Shown here piece after piece: positions 25,474 through 34,145 of a stretch of DNA of 64,000 bases; the first letter of the stretch is position 1, and each line of letters begins with the position of its first letter. The position numbers and the translations under genes were made by a program. Source of the DNA: Verrucomicrobiota bacterium (GTDB lineage: Bacteria; Verrucomicrobiota; Verrucomicrobiia; Verrucomicrobiales; DEV007); contig JAGWVU010000024.1 of assembly GCA_018970725.1 (NCBI GenBank), forward strand, positions 1 to 64,000, given 5' to 3'. The notes under the pieces are model-generated. The model did no database searches. It had not been told where the DNA came from and worked only from the letters and a program-made list of their open reading frames with translations.

Positions 25474-26250
25474 TCACTCGGCCAAGCGGACCTTCATCTC
25501 GCCGCCCGCCAGTTCCACCTTCTCGATTCCGGCGAAGAAACTCTTGAAGAACGGGGATTGGGCCTCGAGCTCATCCAGAAGGTTGTCGCCCTTCAGGATT
25601 CCCAGGCTTTTGAGCCACTCGGCCGGGAGCGGGATTCCGATGATGCTGACATCGCGTATCGCCAGCTCCATCGCCCCGCCCTCCGCTTTTCTCAGGTTGA
25701 CATCGATGCTGAGCCGCAGGGTTTTGCCTCCCGCGAACGGCGCATCCTCCGGCACCGGCACGATGGTGGTGACATCAAAGTATCCGGGCTTGAGGTCGAT
25801 CTTGACGTATTGCCCGAACTCGGTGTTGTGATTCAGGATGCCGTTCAACTCCCGCTGCGTCAGCACCAGGGTGCGCTCGTCCGCCGGGTCCTCCACGGGA
25901 GGGACCGGGACCACCGGTGGGAGAATGGTGACCCGCCCCGCCTCGACCTGAACGTCTTTGCGCAACGATCCGTCGGCAGCCTGCCCCCCATGGTCCTCGA
26001 TCGTCTTCAACTTCTCCTGCAAAACCTGGAGTTCACCGGCCTTGAGTTCCGTCGGCTCGATGCGCGCATGGAAGTAATGGTTGTAGGTGAAGATGGCGGC
26101 GATCGCCAACCCCGTGAAGATGCCGGTTGCGACCAACCACGGCGTCAGGGGATGGCTCTTGGGAGGACCCGAAACCGCGGCGGGTGAGGCCGGTTCAGGA
26201 GAAATGGAGGCGGGAGGCAGGGATGGCTGGGCCGCTGGTGGTGTCGTCAT
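25474..26250 (-). CDS. Hypothetical single-pass membrane protein
   Basis: This 258-residue protein has a Pro/Ala-rich N-terminus of about 35 residues, one membrane helix (WLVATGIFTGLAIAAIFTY, about 38-58), and a C-terminal extracytoplasmic domain with TLVLTQRELNGILNHNTEFG and LSIDVNLRKAEGG. The latter part has the beta-rich look of lipid-binding or DUF2140-like domains, but I cannot name the family. It ends 9 bp from the converging SMP-30 gene. Confidence 0.72.
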   Translation of the reverse strand: MTTPPAAQPSLPPASISPEPASPAAVSGPPKSHPLTPWLVATGIFTGLAIAAIFTYNHYFHARIEPTELKAGELQVLQEKLKTIEDHGGQAADGSLRKDVQVEAGRVTILPPVVPVPPVEDPADERTLVLTQRELNGILNHNTEFGQYVKIDLKPGYFDVTTIVPVPEDAPFAGGKTLRLSIDVNLRKAEGGAMELAIRDVSIIGIPLPAEWLKSLGILKGDNLLDELEAQSPFFKSFFAGIEKVELAGGEMKVRLAE

Positions 26251-26338
26251 AGGATCAGATCCAAATGTTTTCTGCCGATTATGACGTCGAAAGTGCTGAA
26301 TCCGACACTACAATTCCCGGCAAAGATTCCACCGCCCC

Positions 26339-27835
26339 ATGCTGAAGGTCATCCCGCTCCTGTTGCTCCCGATCGCCTTGGGCGCGCCCCCTGCTTCCGC
26401 CGCATCGCTCCCCCCGGATCCCCGGCGCGAGTTCCGCGGAGTCTGGATCACCACGATCCACAATCTGGACTGGCCCAGCCGGGAAGATCTGCCCGCGGAA
26501 ACCCAGCGGCAGGAACTGCTGTCCATGCTCGACCGTTGTGCCGAACTCGGGCTCAACGCGGTGTTGCTTCAGGTCCGTTCGGAGTGCGATGCCCTCTACC
26601 CCTCGAAGTTGGAACCGTGGAGTCCCTGGCTTACCGGCATCATGGGGCAATCCCCCGGATATGATCCCTTGGCATTCGCCATCCAGGCGGCTCACCAGCG
26701 GGGCCTCGAGCTGCACGCTTGGTTCAATCCCTTCCGCGCCGTGAATTCGGACCACGGCCGGCTCTGCAAATCCCATGTCTCCCTGACCCATCCAGAATTC
26801 ACCGTCCGCTACGGTTCCAAAGTGTGGCTGGATCCGGCCATCCCCACCGTCCGCACCAGAGCCCTCGATTCCATCCGGGAGGTCGTCCGGGATTATGACA
26901 TCGACGCCGTCCATCTCGACGATTATTTCTATCCTTACCCCATCAAGGTGGACGGCTCCTACCAGGACTTCAACGACACCAAATCATGGACGGCTTACAC
27001 CCGGTCCGGCGGCTCCCTGTCACGGGCGGACTGGCGCCGCAGCCATATCAATGATTTTGTCAGTCAGGTGCATCGCCTCGTGCACAAGGAAAAGCCCTCC
27101 TGCTCTTTCGGGATCAGCCCCTTCGGCATCTACCGCCCCGGGCAACCAGCCCAGGTGAAGACCGGTCTCGATTGTTACGACCAACTCTATGCTGATACCC
27201 GCCTGTGGTTGCGCGAGGGTTGGCTCGACTACATCGCCCCACAACTCTACTGGGAAACTTCCAGCAAACAATACGGCTTCGCCGGGCTTTACCAGTGGTG
27301 GAACCAGGAGAATGTCCGCCAGCGCCATGTCTGGCCGGGCATTGCCATCTACCGGATCCGGACCGAGGGCCGCAGCGCCTATGATTCCCTCAAACAAGTC
27401 AATCTGACCCGAAGCGGTGCTTCCCGGAGCGGGGGAACCGGCCATGTGCTCTTCAGTCTGGAAACCCTGATGGCCAACCAGTCCAAGGTGACCACGCTCC
27501 TCCGCACCAAAGCCTATGCCGATGTCGCCCTGCCACCGGCCAGCCCCTGGCTCGGGGACGATACGCAAAAGCTTCCCCGCCCCGGCCCGCTCACCGCCAG
27601 AACGGACAAGGACGCGGTGGTGATCACATGGGACGCCCCCCGCCTCCAGGCTTCCAGAGTGCGCTGGTGGCTGCCCCAAACACGCTCCGGTCAGACCTGG
27701 AAGACTCTGCGCCCCCTCCCCGCCCAAGCCTCCAGCCTGCAAATCATCGGTAAGCCGGATCAAATCGCCCTCCGCGCCGTGGGCCGCACCGGTTCCCTCG
27801 GTGAAGTCGATTCCCTCGATCTGACACCGCCGTAA
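26339..27835 (+). CDS. Glycoside hydrolase-like 10 (GHL10/DUF187) secreted protein
   Basis: This 498-residue protein has a signal peptide (MLKVIPLLLLPIALGAPPASA) and a GHL10 TIM-barrel: REFRGVWITTIHNLDWPS near residue 30, LNAVLLQVRSECDALYPSKL, LHAWFNPFRAVN, then DIDAVHLDDYFYPYPI and LDYIAPQLYWE. This YngK-type family is found next to peptidoglycan and polysaccharide genes, but activities are poorly defined. A C-terminal beta domain (about 400-498) follows. It is monocistronic. Confidence 0.9.
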   Translation: MLKVIPLLLLPIALGAPPASAASLPPDPRREFRGVWITTIHNLDWPSREDLPAETQRQELLSMLDRCAELGLNAVLLQVRSECDALYPSKLEPWSPWLTGIMGQSPGYDPLAFAIQAAHQRGLELHAWFNPFRAVNSDHGRLCKSHVSLTHPEFTVRYGSKVWLDPAIPTVRTRALDSIREVVRDYDIDAVHLDDYFYPYPIKVDGSYQDFNDTKSWTAYTRSGGSLSRADWRRSHINDFVSQVHRLVHKEKPSCSFGISPFGIYRPGQPAQVKTGLDCYDQLYADTRLWLREGWLDYIAPQLYWETSSKQYGFAGLYQWWNQENVRQRHVWPGIAIYRIRTEGRSAYDSLKQVNLTRSGASRSGGTGHVLFSLETLMANQSKVTTLLRTKAYADVALPPASPWLGDDTQKLPRPGPLTARTDKDAVVITWDAPRLQASRVRWWLPQTRSGQTWKTLRPLPAQASSLQIIGKPDQIALRAVGRTGSLGEVDSLDLTPP

Positions 27836-27919
27836 GAAAAAACCATCACCCCGCCTCACCCTCCCGCAGGCGGGCGCACTCCAGAATTTTGAGCCACTCC
27901 GGGTGCGTCCTTAATGGAG

Positions 27920-28672
27920 TTAAGGATCGATTCCGAGTTCTCGCAAGCGGGCGGCGAGGGCGTCGGCTCTGGCAGTCTCGCCCCTGGCCCGCTCCGCTTC
28001 AGCGTCAGCCCTCCGGGCTTCGGTCTTGGCGCGCTCTGCTCCCGTGGGAATGATCGCGCCACCCTCAAGCGCCCAGCGCAGCCAGCGATCGGTCTGTCCT
28101 TCGTAAGCGCCGTCCCAAAGTTGCAGCCAGAGGCCCGCCACGGTGGAATACGACCCGGCCCGGGGACGCTTCTCGTAAGCACCGGCCACGAGGACATAGG
28201 CCTGCAACGGATCGGAGGAAAGGCAAGCAAAGGGATCGAACACCAAGTAGTGATCCACGTGCAGCTTTGCGTAGCGGGCCAATTTGCGCTCCAGTTCACC
28301 GCCTTCGGCATTCGAGACGATTTCGATGACCACTTCCGGCGGTTTGCCGTGGTCCCAGAAAAAGTAACACTTGCTGCCGAACTCCTTTGCTTGTTCCGAC
28401 GTTGTGTCCAGGGAGAGGAACACATCCGGCACCACGGCTTTGGCATTGAGCGCCTCGTAAAGTCCGACATTCGCCGCCACCCAAAACGGTCGCCCCGGGT
28501 CCCACGACGCATAGAGCGGCTCGGTGAGAAGTCGCATCTGCTTCTCGCTGAACAGGTTGTCCACGGGTTCCTCGGTTTCGGTGATCAAGTGCGAAGTGTC
28601 TGGCACCGGGGGGCGGTAGCTCTCCCATGAGGACTCAGCCGGTCCGTCGATTGCACTGTTCTCCGGCTCCAT
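27920..28672 (-). CDS. Uma2 family endonuclease-like protein (DUF820)
   Basis: This 250-residue protein has a PD-(D/E)xK-type fold as in the Uma2/DUF820 family: VVPDVFLSLD supplies the Asp and PPEVVIEIVSNAEGGE the Glu-x-Ile core. Members expand in cyanobacteria and PVC genomes and their role is unclear. Residues 210-245 form an Ala/Glu/Arg heptad repeat (AERAKTEARRADAEAERARG), a coiled-coil tail usual for the family. It stands alone; the 299 bp after its start (28673-28971) hold no gene or signal I recognise. Confidence 0.87.
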   Translation of the reverse strand: MEPENSAIDGPAESSWESYRPPVPDTSHLITETEEPVDNLFSEKQMRLLTEPLYASWDPGRPFWVAANVGLYEALNAKAVVPDVFLSLDTTSEQAKEFGSKCYFFWDHGKPPEVVIEIVSNAEGGELERKLARYAKLHVDHYLVFDPFACLSSDPLQAYVLVAGAYEKRPRAGSYSTVAGLWLQLWDGAYEGQTDRWLRWALEGGAIIPTGAERAKTEARRADAEAERARGETARADALAARLRELGIDP

Positions 28673-28971
28673 GGCTCTTCGTTAAAGGTTACGGCAATCT
28701 TCGGAAATGCAAAGCGGGAAGTTGCCGGGCATGTCCTCGGGTGGGGGAGCGGTGGCGGGCTTTCACCCGGCAGCGCGGGCAAATCGTCCGCGAACGCCGG
28801 AATCATCATTCATGAGCCGCCCCTCTTTTTCCCATTCCCGGTGCCAACAATCTTCAAACCGCAGCAAAGGCCTCGCCTGACCTGTGACGCGACCGCGGAA
28901 GACAACTTTCCATCAGCTGCCCTTCACAGCCCCGCAAGCACCTGCGCCCCGTTTCGAACCGTAACTCCTCC

Positions 28972-30063
28972 GTGCGGTTGATTTCCCTCTTCTGTTTCGT
29001 TCTATCCCTCGCCATGGTGGTCCCGTCCCCGGCGCAATGGCGCAAGTCCGCTCCCGGTTGGACCTACGTTTTTCCCCGGGACGAGTTCATGCATCCGGAC
29101 TTCAAAACGGAGTGGTGGTATTTCACGGGAAACCTCCGGGAACAAACTTCAGGGCGGCGCTTCGGTTATCAGCTCACCTTTTTCCGGCAGGGTATCCGAC
29201 CGCCCGGAGAACGGTCCCCAGCCCAATCCTCCTTCGTCACGGATCACTTTTGGTTTGCCCACTTCGCCATCAGCGACCTCCACGACCAAGCCTTCCGGTC
29301 CTGCGAGACGATCTCCCGCGGCGTCTTCGGGGAAGCAGGCAGTGGCGACGGCACCCGGATCGTGTGGATTGGGGATTGGGAATTGCGGCAACCCGAGCCG
29401 GGAGCGTATGCGCTGAGAGCTTCCAACGATGGAATGGAGCTCGCCCTTGAACTCCAGTCCGCCAAGCCGCCCGTCTTCCACGGAAAAGACGGGATCAGCG
29501 CCAAGAGCCCGGACGCCGGAAACGCTTCCCATTACTTTAGTCATACCCGACTTTCCACCCGGGGCACCCTGCGCCTCGGAGCCCGGACCTTCCAGGTCGA
29601 GGGGGCAAGTTGGTTCGACCGGGAATGGAGCACCAGCGTCCTCGGCAAGGGCGTCAGTGGATGGGATTGGTTTTCGATCCACTTGGAAGAGGACGTCGAA
29701 CTGATGCTCTTCCAATTGCGCCACCCGGACGGCTCCAGCGCCTTCACTTCCGCCACGCTGGTGGAGGCGGATGGCCGCACCCGGTCCTTGGGAAATGGCG
29801 AGATCCGGTTCAAGCCCGGCCGAACGTGGAAAAGCCCCGCTTCCGGCGCGGAATATCCGATTGCCTGGCGGGCAGAAATCCCATCCCTCGACATCTCCCT
29901 CGAGGTCTCGGCAGCGCTTCCGGATCAGGAGTTGCGGCTTTCCACGGTTTCCTACTGGGAAGGGGCCACTCAGGTTCAGGGAACCCGGCAAGGCAAACCG
30001 CTGCGCGGCACCGGCTACCTTGAGATGACCGGCTACAGCTCCACCCTAGCCGCCCTGCGCTGA
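28972..30063 (+). CDS. CrtC/AttH-like lipocalin-fold secreted protein
   Basis: This 363-residue protein belongs to the lipocalin-like CrtC (hydroxyneurosporene synthase)/AttH group. A signal peptide (about 1-21) is followed by the hallmark FKTEWWYFTGNLREQ, then RFGYQLTFFRQG, FWFAHFAISD and the C-terminal half motif ASWFDREWSTSVLGKGVSGW and WDWFSIHLEEDVELMLFQ. The family includes carotenoid hydratases, but many members sit in secretion contexts. The start codon is GTG 28972; no carotenoid genes are nearby. It overlaps the converging peptidase gene by 31 bp. Confidence 0.88.
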   Translation: MRLISLFCFVLSLAMVVPSPAQWRKSAPGWTYVFPRDEFMHPDFKTEWWYFTGNLREQTSGRRFGYQLTFFRQGIRPPGERSPAQSSFVTDHFWFAHFAISDLHDQAFRSCETISRGVFGEAGSGDGTRIVWIGDWELRQPEPGAYALRASNDGMELALELQSAKPPVFHGKDGISAKSPDAGNASHYFSHTRLSTRGTLRLGARTFQVEGASWFDREWSTSVLGKGVSGWDWFSIHLEEDVELMLFQLRHPDGSSAFTSATLVEADGRTRSLGNGEIRFKPGRTWKSPASGAEYPIAWRAEIPSLDISLEVSAALPDQELRLSTVSYWEGATQVQGTRQGKPLRGTGYLEMTGYSSTLAALR

Positions 30064-31154
30064 CGGCGGCTCGGAGGCTTCAGGCCCGCCAAAGACCAGA
30101 TGACCTCAATGCATCCAAACACGGAAGTCAGGCGGGCGCTCTCCCGCGGCGTGTGGTAACCGGTGGTCGGAATCTGCAGGGTCGCCCCTTGGATTTTTCC
30201 GCCGGAAGCCACACTGAGCCGACCCAGTTCCGTGCTCCCGATGGAACGCGGTCCCAGTCCTTGCGCCTCCCTCTCCCGGTTGTTCCGCTCCATCCACTCG
30301 TCTTTGAAGAGGTAGGAGAACTTGAGACGCCCGCAGATCGCCTCCAGCTCGGAGACCAGATCCGGAGCGAACAGAGCGTGGGCATCCCGCCTCCGCAGCA
30401 CCAGATCCTGCGCGTCCGCCTGGACGCGATCGGGAAACGGGCTGGTATCCAGGACCAGCAATCGATCGGTCGAGAGGTCGTAACGCTGGAACCATTCCAG
30501 AAGAAAGCGCCAGCTCCGTCCCGCTTCTTCTTGGGAGGTGAAAAAGGCCGTGCCCTGAAACCCCTGCCGGAAGAGATGGATCAAGACCGCCACGGAGAGC
30601 ACGTTGTCCAACTGGGCCGAGATCCGGTCCCCGGAGTGCAGCATCCGGTCAAGGTAAGCCACCGGCGTGCCCGGCAAAAGATGACCCAGCCCCTCCGTTT
30701 CAAAAATGATGTTCCCGCGTCGCTCGCAGAGATACGAGGTCCGGATCGTCCCGGTCCCGAGATAGACCCCCGACCAAGGCTCGTAGGCATGCAAGGGGTC
30801 CCCCCCGAAACGTCCCGCCATCGTCTGGTAGGTCTGCTCGGAGATTGAGCTGCCGGTGAGATCCCCCCGGTTCCGCGCCACGTAAGCCGCGTATTGAAAC
30901 TCGTTTGGACCGGTGCAGACCAACCCGTGCCGATCGACGTGGGCGGACACCCGGAGCGATGCCGGATCATTCCCTTCCGCGACCAACAACCCCTCGAACA
31001 TCGAGACCCGCACCCCCAGCTCATCCAGTTCCCGCTTGATGACCTGATAAAAAGAATGCTCCGCCCCCACCACCGCGGGTTGCCGGATCAACTGCTTGAG
31101 GAGATCGAGGAAATCATGCCGGTCCACCCGACCGCGGGGCGGCAATGCGGGCAC
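30033..31154 (-). CDS. M42/M28-like zinc aminopeptidase
   Basis: This 373-residue protein looks like a dinuclear-zinc peptidase of the MH clan. Likely ligands and catalytic residues are His in VSAHVDRHGLV, Asp in SAQLDNVLSVAV, the Glu pair in FFTSQEEAGRSW, Asp in LLVLDTSPFPD, and the late His in GYHTPRESARL. Insertions make it longer than simple M42 members. The first ATG in frame (31208) would overlap fabF by 41 bases; I prefer GTG 31154, 13 bp after the fabF stop, since VPALPPRGRVDRHDFLDLLK starts the domain. The gene is probably in the fabF transcript. Confidence 0.75.
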   Translation of the reverse strand: MPALPPRGRVDRHDFLDLLKQLIRQPAVVGAEHSFYQVIKRELDELGVRVSMFEGLLVAEGNDPASLRVSAHVDRHGLVCTGPNEFQYAAYVARNRGDLTGSSISEQTYQTMAGRFGGDPLHAYEPWSGVYLGTGTIRTSYLCERRGNIIFETEGLGHLLPGTPVAYLDRMLHSGDRISAQLDNVLSVAVLIHLFRQGFQGTAFFTSQEEAGRSWRFLLEWFQRYDLSTDRLLVLDTSPFPDRVQADAQDLVLRRRDAHALFAPDLVSELEAICGRLKFSYLFKDEWMERNNREREAQGLGPRSIGSTELGRLSVASGGKIQGATLQIPTTGYHTPRESARLTSVFGCIEVIWSLAGLKPPSRRQRRAARVEL

Positions 31155-31167
31155 CGCGTCGCCGGAT

Positions 31168-32409
31168 TCAGAGCGCACGGAGCACGAGTGATGCGTTGTT
31201 GCCACCAAACCCGAACGAATTGCTCAAGGCCACCTTGATCCGGGATTCACGGGCGGTGTGGGGAATGTAATCGAGATCACACTCGGGATCCGGGGTGTCG
31301 AGATTGATCGTCGGCGGCAGAATGCCCTCACGGAGCGCCATCACGGTGGCGGCCAGTTCCACCCCGCCGGCCGCGCCCAGAAGGTGACCGGTCATCGACT
31401 TGGTGGAACTCACCTGCAGCCCGTCCTTGGCATAAGCCCCGAAACTTCGCTTGATCGCGCGGGTTTCCACGATGTCACCCGGCGGCGTTGACGTCCCGTG
31501 CGCGTTGATGTAACCCACCTCCTCCGGATTCACCGCCGCGTGCCGCATCGCCAGATCCATGCACTCGCTCGCTCCCCGCCCTTCGGGATGCGGCAGGGTG
31601 GGATGAAACGCATCCGCCGTGGCCCCGTAACCCGCCAGTTCACAGAGGATCTCCGCTCCACGCCGACGGGCGAACTCGTACTCCTCCAACACAACCACCC
31701 CGGCCCCCTCACCCATCACGAACCCATCGCGATCCTTGTCATAAGGGCGCGAAGCCCGTTCCGGCTCCTCGTTGCGCAGGCTCAAGGCCCGCATTTTCGC
31801 GAACCCTGACATCGCCAGCAACGTCATCGGGGACTCCGAGCCCCCCGCCACCATGACGTCGGCATCGCCAAATTTGATCGTCCGCCACGCCTCGCCGATG
31901 TTGTGGCTGCCGGTGGCGCAGGCGGAAACGATGCAAAAATTCGGACCGGTCACCCCGAGATCCATCGCCACGAGCCCGCCGGCCGCATTCCCGATCATCA
32001 TGGGAATCCCGAACGCGGACACCTTGTTGTAGCCCTCCTGCAACGCCACCAGATGATTCGTCTCGATCGCTTGCAAACCGCCGATGCCGCTCCCCATGTA
32101 GACCCCGATGCGCCGCGGATCATGGGCGGCGCAGTCGATCCCCGCCTGGGCCACCGCCATCTTGGACGCCGCCATGGCAAACTGGATGAACCGGTCCGCC
32201 CGCTTGGCGTCGCGGTGGTTGTTGAACCACTTCTCACCCTCGAAATCCAGAACCTCGGCCCCGATCCGACAGCGAATCGGCGACGGGTCAAACGTGGTGA
32301 TTTGCCGGACACCGCTTCGGCCGGCTTTGAGATTCTGCCAAAGGGTGGCGACGTCATGGCCCATCGACGTGACCACGCCGAGGCCGGTCACGACTACTCT
32401 GCGTTCCAT
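31168..32409 (-). CDS. fabF: Beta-ketoacyl-ACP synthase II FabF
   Basis: This 413-residue elongating ketosynthase has its catalytic Cys164 in CIVSACATGSHN, and the two catalytic His in INAHGTSTPPGD (about 304) and SMTGHLLGAAGG (about 341), with the C-terminal NSFGFGGNNASLVL. It extends acyl-ACP chains, including the cis-vaccenate step in other bacteria. acpP and fabG are not nearby; fabH lies 18 kb away. The 171 bp upstream (32410-32580) separate it from the GNAT gene on the same strand. Confidence 0.96.
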   Translation of the reverse strand: MERRVVVTGLGVVTSMGHDVATLWQNLKAGRSGVRQITTFDPSPIRCRIGAEVLDFEGEKWFNNHRDAKRADRFIQFAMAASKMAVAQAGIDCAAHDPRRIGVYMGSGIGGLQAIETNHLVALQEGYNKVSAFGIPMMIGNAAGGLVAMDLGVTGPNFCIVSACATGSHNIGEAWRTIKFGDADVMVAGGSESPMTLLAMSGFAKMRALSLRNEEPERASRPYDKDRDGFVMGEGAGVVVLEEYEFARRRGAEILCELAGYGATADAFHPTLPHPEGRGASECMDLAMRHAAVNPEEVGYINAHGTSTPPGDIVETRAIKRSFGAYAKDGLQVSSTKSMTGHLLGAAGGVELAATVMALREGILPPTINLDTPDPECDLDYIPHTARESRIKVALSNSFGFGGNNASLVLRAL

Positions 32410-32580
32410 GAGTTGCGAGGTTGACCCGCGCGCAACGCGACGGGAGGAAGAGATGACATAAGGCCGGATTGCTCCGGTTCAAGCTGGAAAGCAAAGGCAA
32501 TTGGCCCCCGGGCTCCGGGAAACCGTGGAAACCCGCGGTCTTTGAAGGGCGGGATCCTCGTGGCGTTCCGGCGCCTCCCT

Positions 32581-33171
32581 TCAGAGAGGGCGCCTCCAGA
32601 CGGACATGGCCTTGGGGCTTTCCGACGCCTCGTCCAGGTCACGCCAGGTGAATTCCACGGTGAAGCCTTCCACCCTGGCATAGCCCCGCCGCTGCCAGAA
32701 CGCATCGAGCGTCTCGTATCCCGGCGGTCGCCTCGGATGATCCTCCGGACGGATCACCGCGCAGAAACAAGTCCAATCAAATCCGCCAAGGGAACGGGCA
32801 TGCGCCTCACGTTCATCGAAAAAAAGCGCCCCGGTCCCCCTCCCCCGATACTCCGGCAGGAGAACGGACTCGCCGAAATAAAAAAGCCGCGCCACGTCCT
32901 CGCCGCGCCGCACGAAAGCCCCGCGAAGATAATCCGGTTCGGCGGCCATCGGCAGACCGGTCGAGGCACCGACCAGGCGTGTGCCGTCGAAGGCGCCGAC
33001 GATCAGGCTGCCTTCCGTCTCCGCGTAGTTCCGCAGATACTTGTGCTCATACTCCATGGTCCCCTCATAAAGATAGGGAAACTCACGGAACACCGTGATG
33101 CGCAGCCGCGCCAGATCCTCGAACCACCCGGCCACCCGGCCTCCCGTGAGCCGTTCCAGCCGCAAACTCAT
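32581..33171 (-). CDS. GNAT family N-acetyltransferase
   Basis: This 196-residue protein has the GNAT acetyl-CoA-binding motif A in ESVLLPEYRGRGTGALFFDE (about residues 100-118). The N-terminus LTGGRVAGWFEDLARLRITV and FREFPYLYEG is typical of a group often annotated only as GNAT. The substrate is unknown. Its start overlaps the stop of the NTF2-like gene by 4 bases, so they are co-translated. Confidence 0.88.
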   Translation of the reverse strand: MSLRLERLTGGRVAGWFEDLARLRITVFREFPYLYEGTMEYEHKYLRNYAETEGSLIVGAFDGTRLVGASTGLPMAAEPDYLRGAFVRRGEDVARLFYFGESVLLPEYRGRGTGALFFDEREAHARSLGGFDWTCFCAVIRPEDHPRRPPGYETLDAFWQRRGYARVEGFTVEFTWRDLDEASESPKAMSVWRRPL

Positions 33172-33575
33172 GCCCCGACCTCCACCTGCCGGACCCAGTC
33201 TTTCACGTTGTAAACCGTCGCCACCCGGTTGATCCGGCCGTCGGCCACGCCGAGAAAGGCCCCGGCCGGGAGCCGGTACCCCTGTCCCCGGGCTTCGGGA
33301 AAGGCGCCGTCGGTCCGCAAATACTTGCCGACCACCACGAATTCGGCGGCACAGCGCCGACCTTCCGGGTCCGCCATGACCACGAGATCCTCGAGCCTCT
33401 CCTCATAACACCGTTCCATGTGCGCGAGAAACGCTCCGAACGCTTCACGCCCCACTTCCGTCCCGCCCTGATTGATTTCGTGCACCACGTCCTCGGAGAG
33501 CAAGGCCAGCATGGCTTTCCAGTCGGCACGGTTGAAGGCATCATAATAGGCCAGAATCAGCGGTCGGGGATCCAT
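33168..33575 (-). CDS. Nuclear transport factor 2-like (SnoaL) protein
   Basis: This 135-residue protein is a SnoaL/NTF2-like domain: ILAYYDAFNRADWKAMLALL at the N-terminus, followed by SEDVVHEINQGGTEVGREAF and a C-terminal AGAFLGVADGRINRVATVYN. Such cone-shaped folds act as isomerases, hydrolases or binding domains, so a function cannot be given. ATG 33575 starts the fold; the frame runs back to 33644 with an unlikely Arg/Pro-rich leader. It lies between DUF5069 and GNAT genes in one minus-strand operon. Confidence 0.85.
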   Translation of the reverse strand: MDPRPLILAYYDAFNRADWKAMLALLSEDVVHEINQGGTEVGREAFGAFLAHMERCYEERLEDLVVMADPEGRRCAAEFVVVGKYLRTDGAFPEARGQGYRLPAGAFLGVADGRINRVATVYNVKDWVRQVEVGA

Positions 33576-33621
33576 ACGGTGCCACAGTAACGGCATCGGC
33601 CGTCCCGGCAAGGGCTCCCGT

Positions 33622-34050
33622 TCATCCGCGCCCTTCCTCCGCATCCATCAAATCGAAAAAGGTCAGGATGTCCTCCCGCTCCGCCAGCCCGGCCTCCGCT
33701 TTTTGTTGCACCAGCGCTCCGGACGCCCCGTCCCGCCATCCACGCTTGAACATGAATCCGTTCCAAATCTCGATCTGCTCCGCATCCGGCCGCCGACCGT
33801 TTTGGAAGCACCATTCGAGAACCTCGTCGTCCGTTCCGCCGGCCAGAACCCGGGCCTCCAAGGCGGCGAACTCCACCCCCAGAAAACGGCATACCCGGTC
33901 GTCGAACGAACGTCCCCCGGGCACCAGCCCGAGATGATAGCCCGGAGGCAAAGACCCCTCGCGGGCCTGCAACCGGATTTTATCCAGGATCCGGCCGAAA
34001 ACAAAGATGCCACCGACTTGATCACGGGGAGAACGAAGGGGAAACGCCAT
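33622..34050 (-). CDS. DUF5069 family protein
   Basis: This 142-residue protein matches DUF5069, a family frequent in Verrucomicrobia and related bacteria. Recognisable parts are LRSPRDQVGGIFVFGRILDK, CRFLGVEFAALEARVLAGGT and DDEVLEWCFQNG. The role is unknown. It is the first of three genes (DUF5069, NTF2-like, GNAT); 46 bp separate it from the next. No signal peptide is seen. Confidence 0.82.
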   Translation of the reverse strand: MAFPLRSPRDQVGGIFVFGRILDKIRLQAREGSLPPGYHLGLVPGGRSFDDRVCRFLGVEFAALEARVLAGGTDDEVLEWCFQNGRRPDAEQIEIWNGFMFKRGWRDGASGALVQQKAEAGLAEREDILTFFDLMDAEEGRG

Positions 34051-34106
34051 CCGGCCCCCTAATAGCGGAGGCGGGCCCGGTCAAGCCTCGCTGAACCGCT
34101 CATTCC

Positions 34107-34127
34107 ACGATTGATTTTCCCAATCGT
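34107..34127. promoter_or_regulatory. Inverted repeat upstream of the Tat Gfo/Idh gene
   Basis: ACGATTG at 34107-34113 is repeated inverted as CAATCGT at 34121-34127 with a 7-base centre. It ends 18 bp before the start codon at 34146, a position suited to an operator or a small hairpin in the leader. No regulator gene is adjacent. Confidence 0.3.
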
Positions 34128-34145
34128 CCCCGGCAAACTCTGACC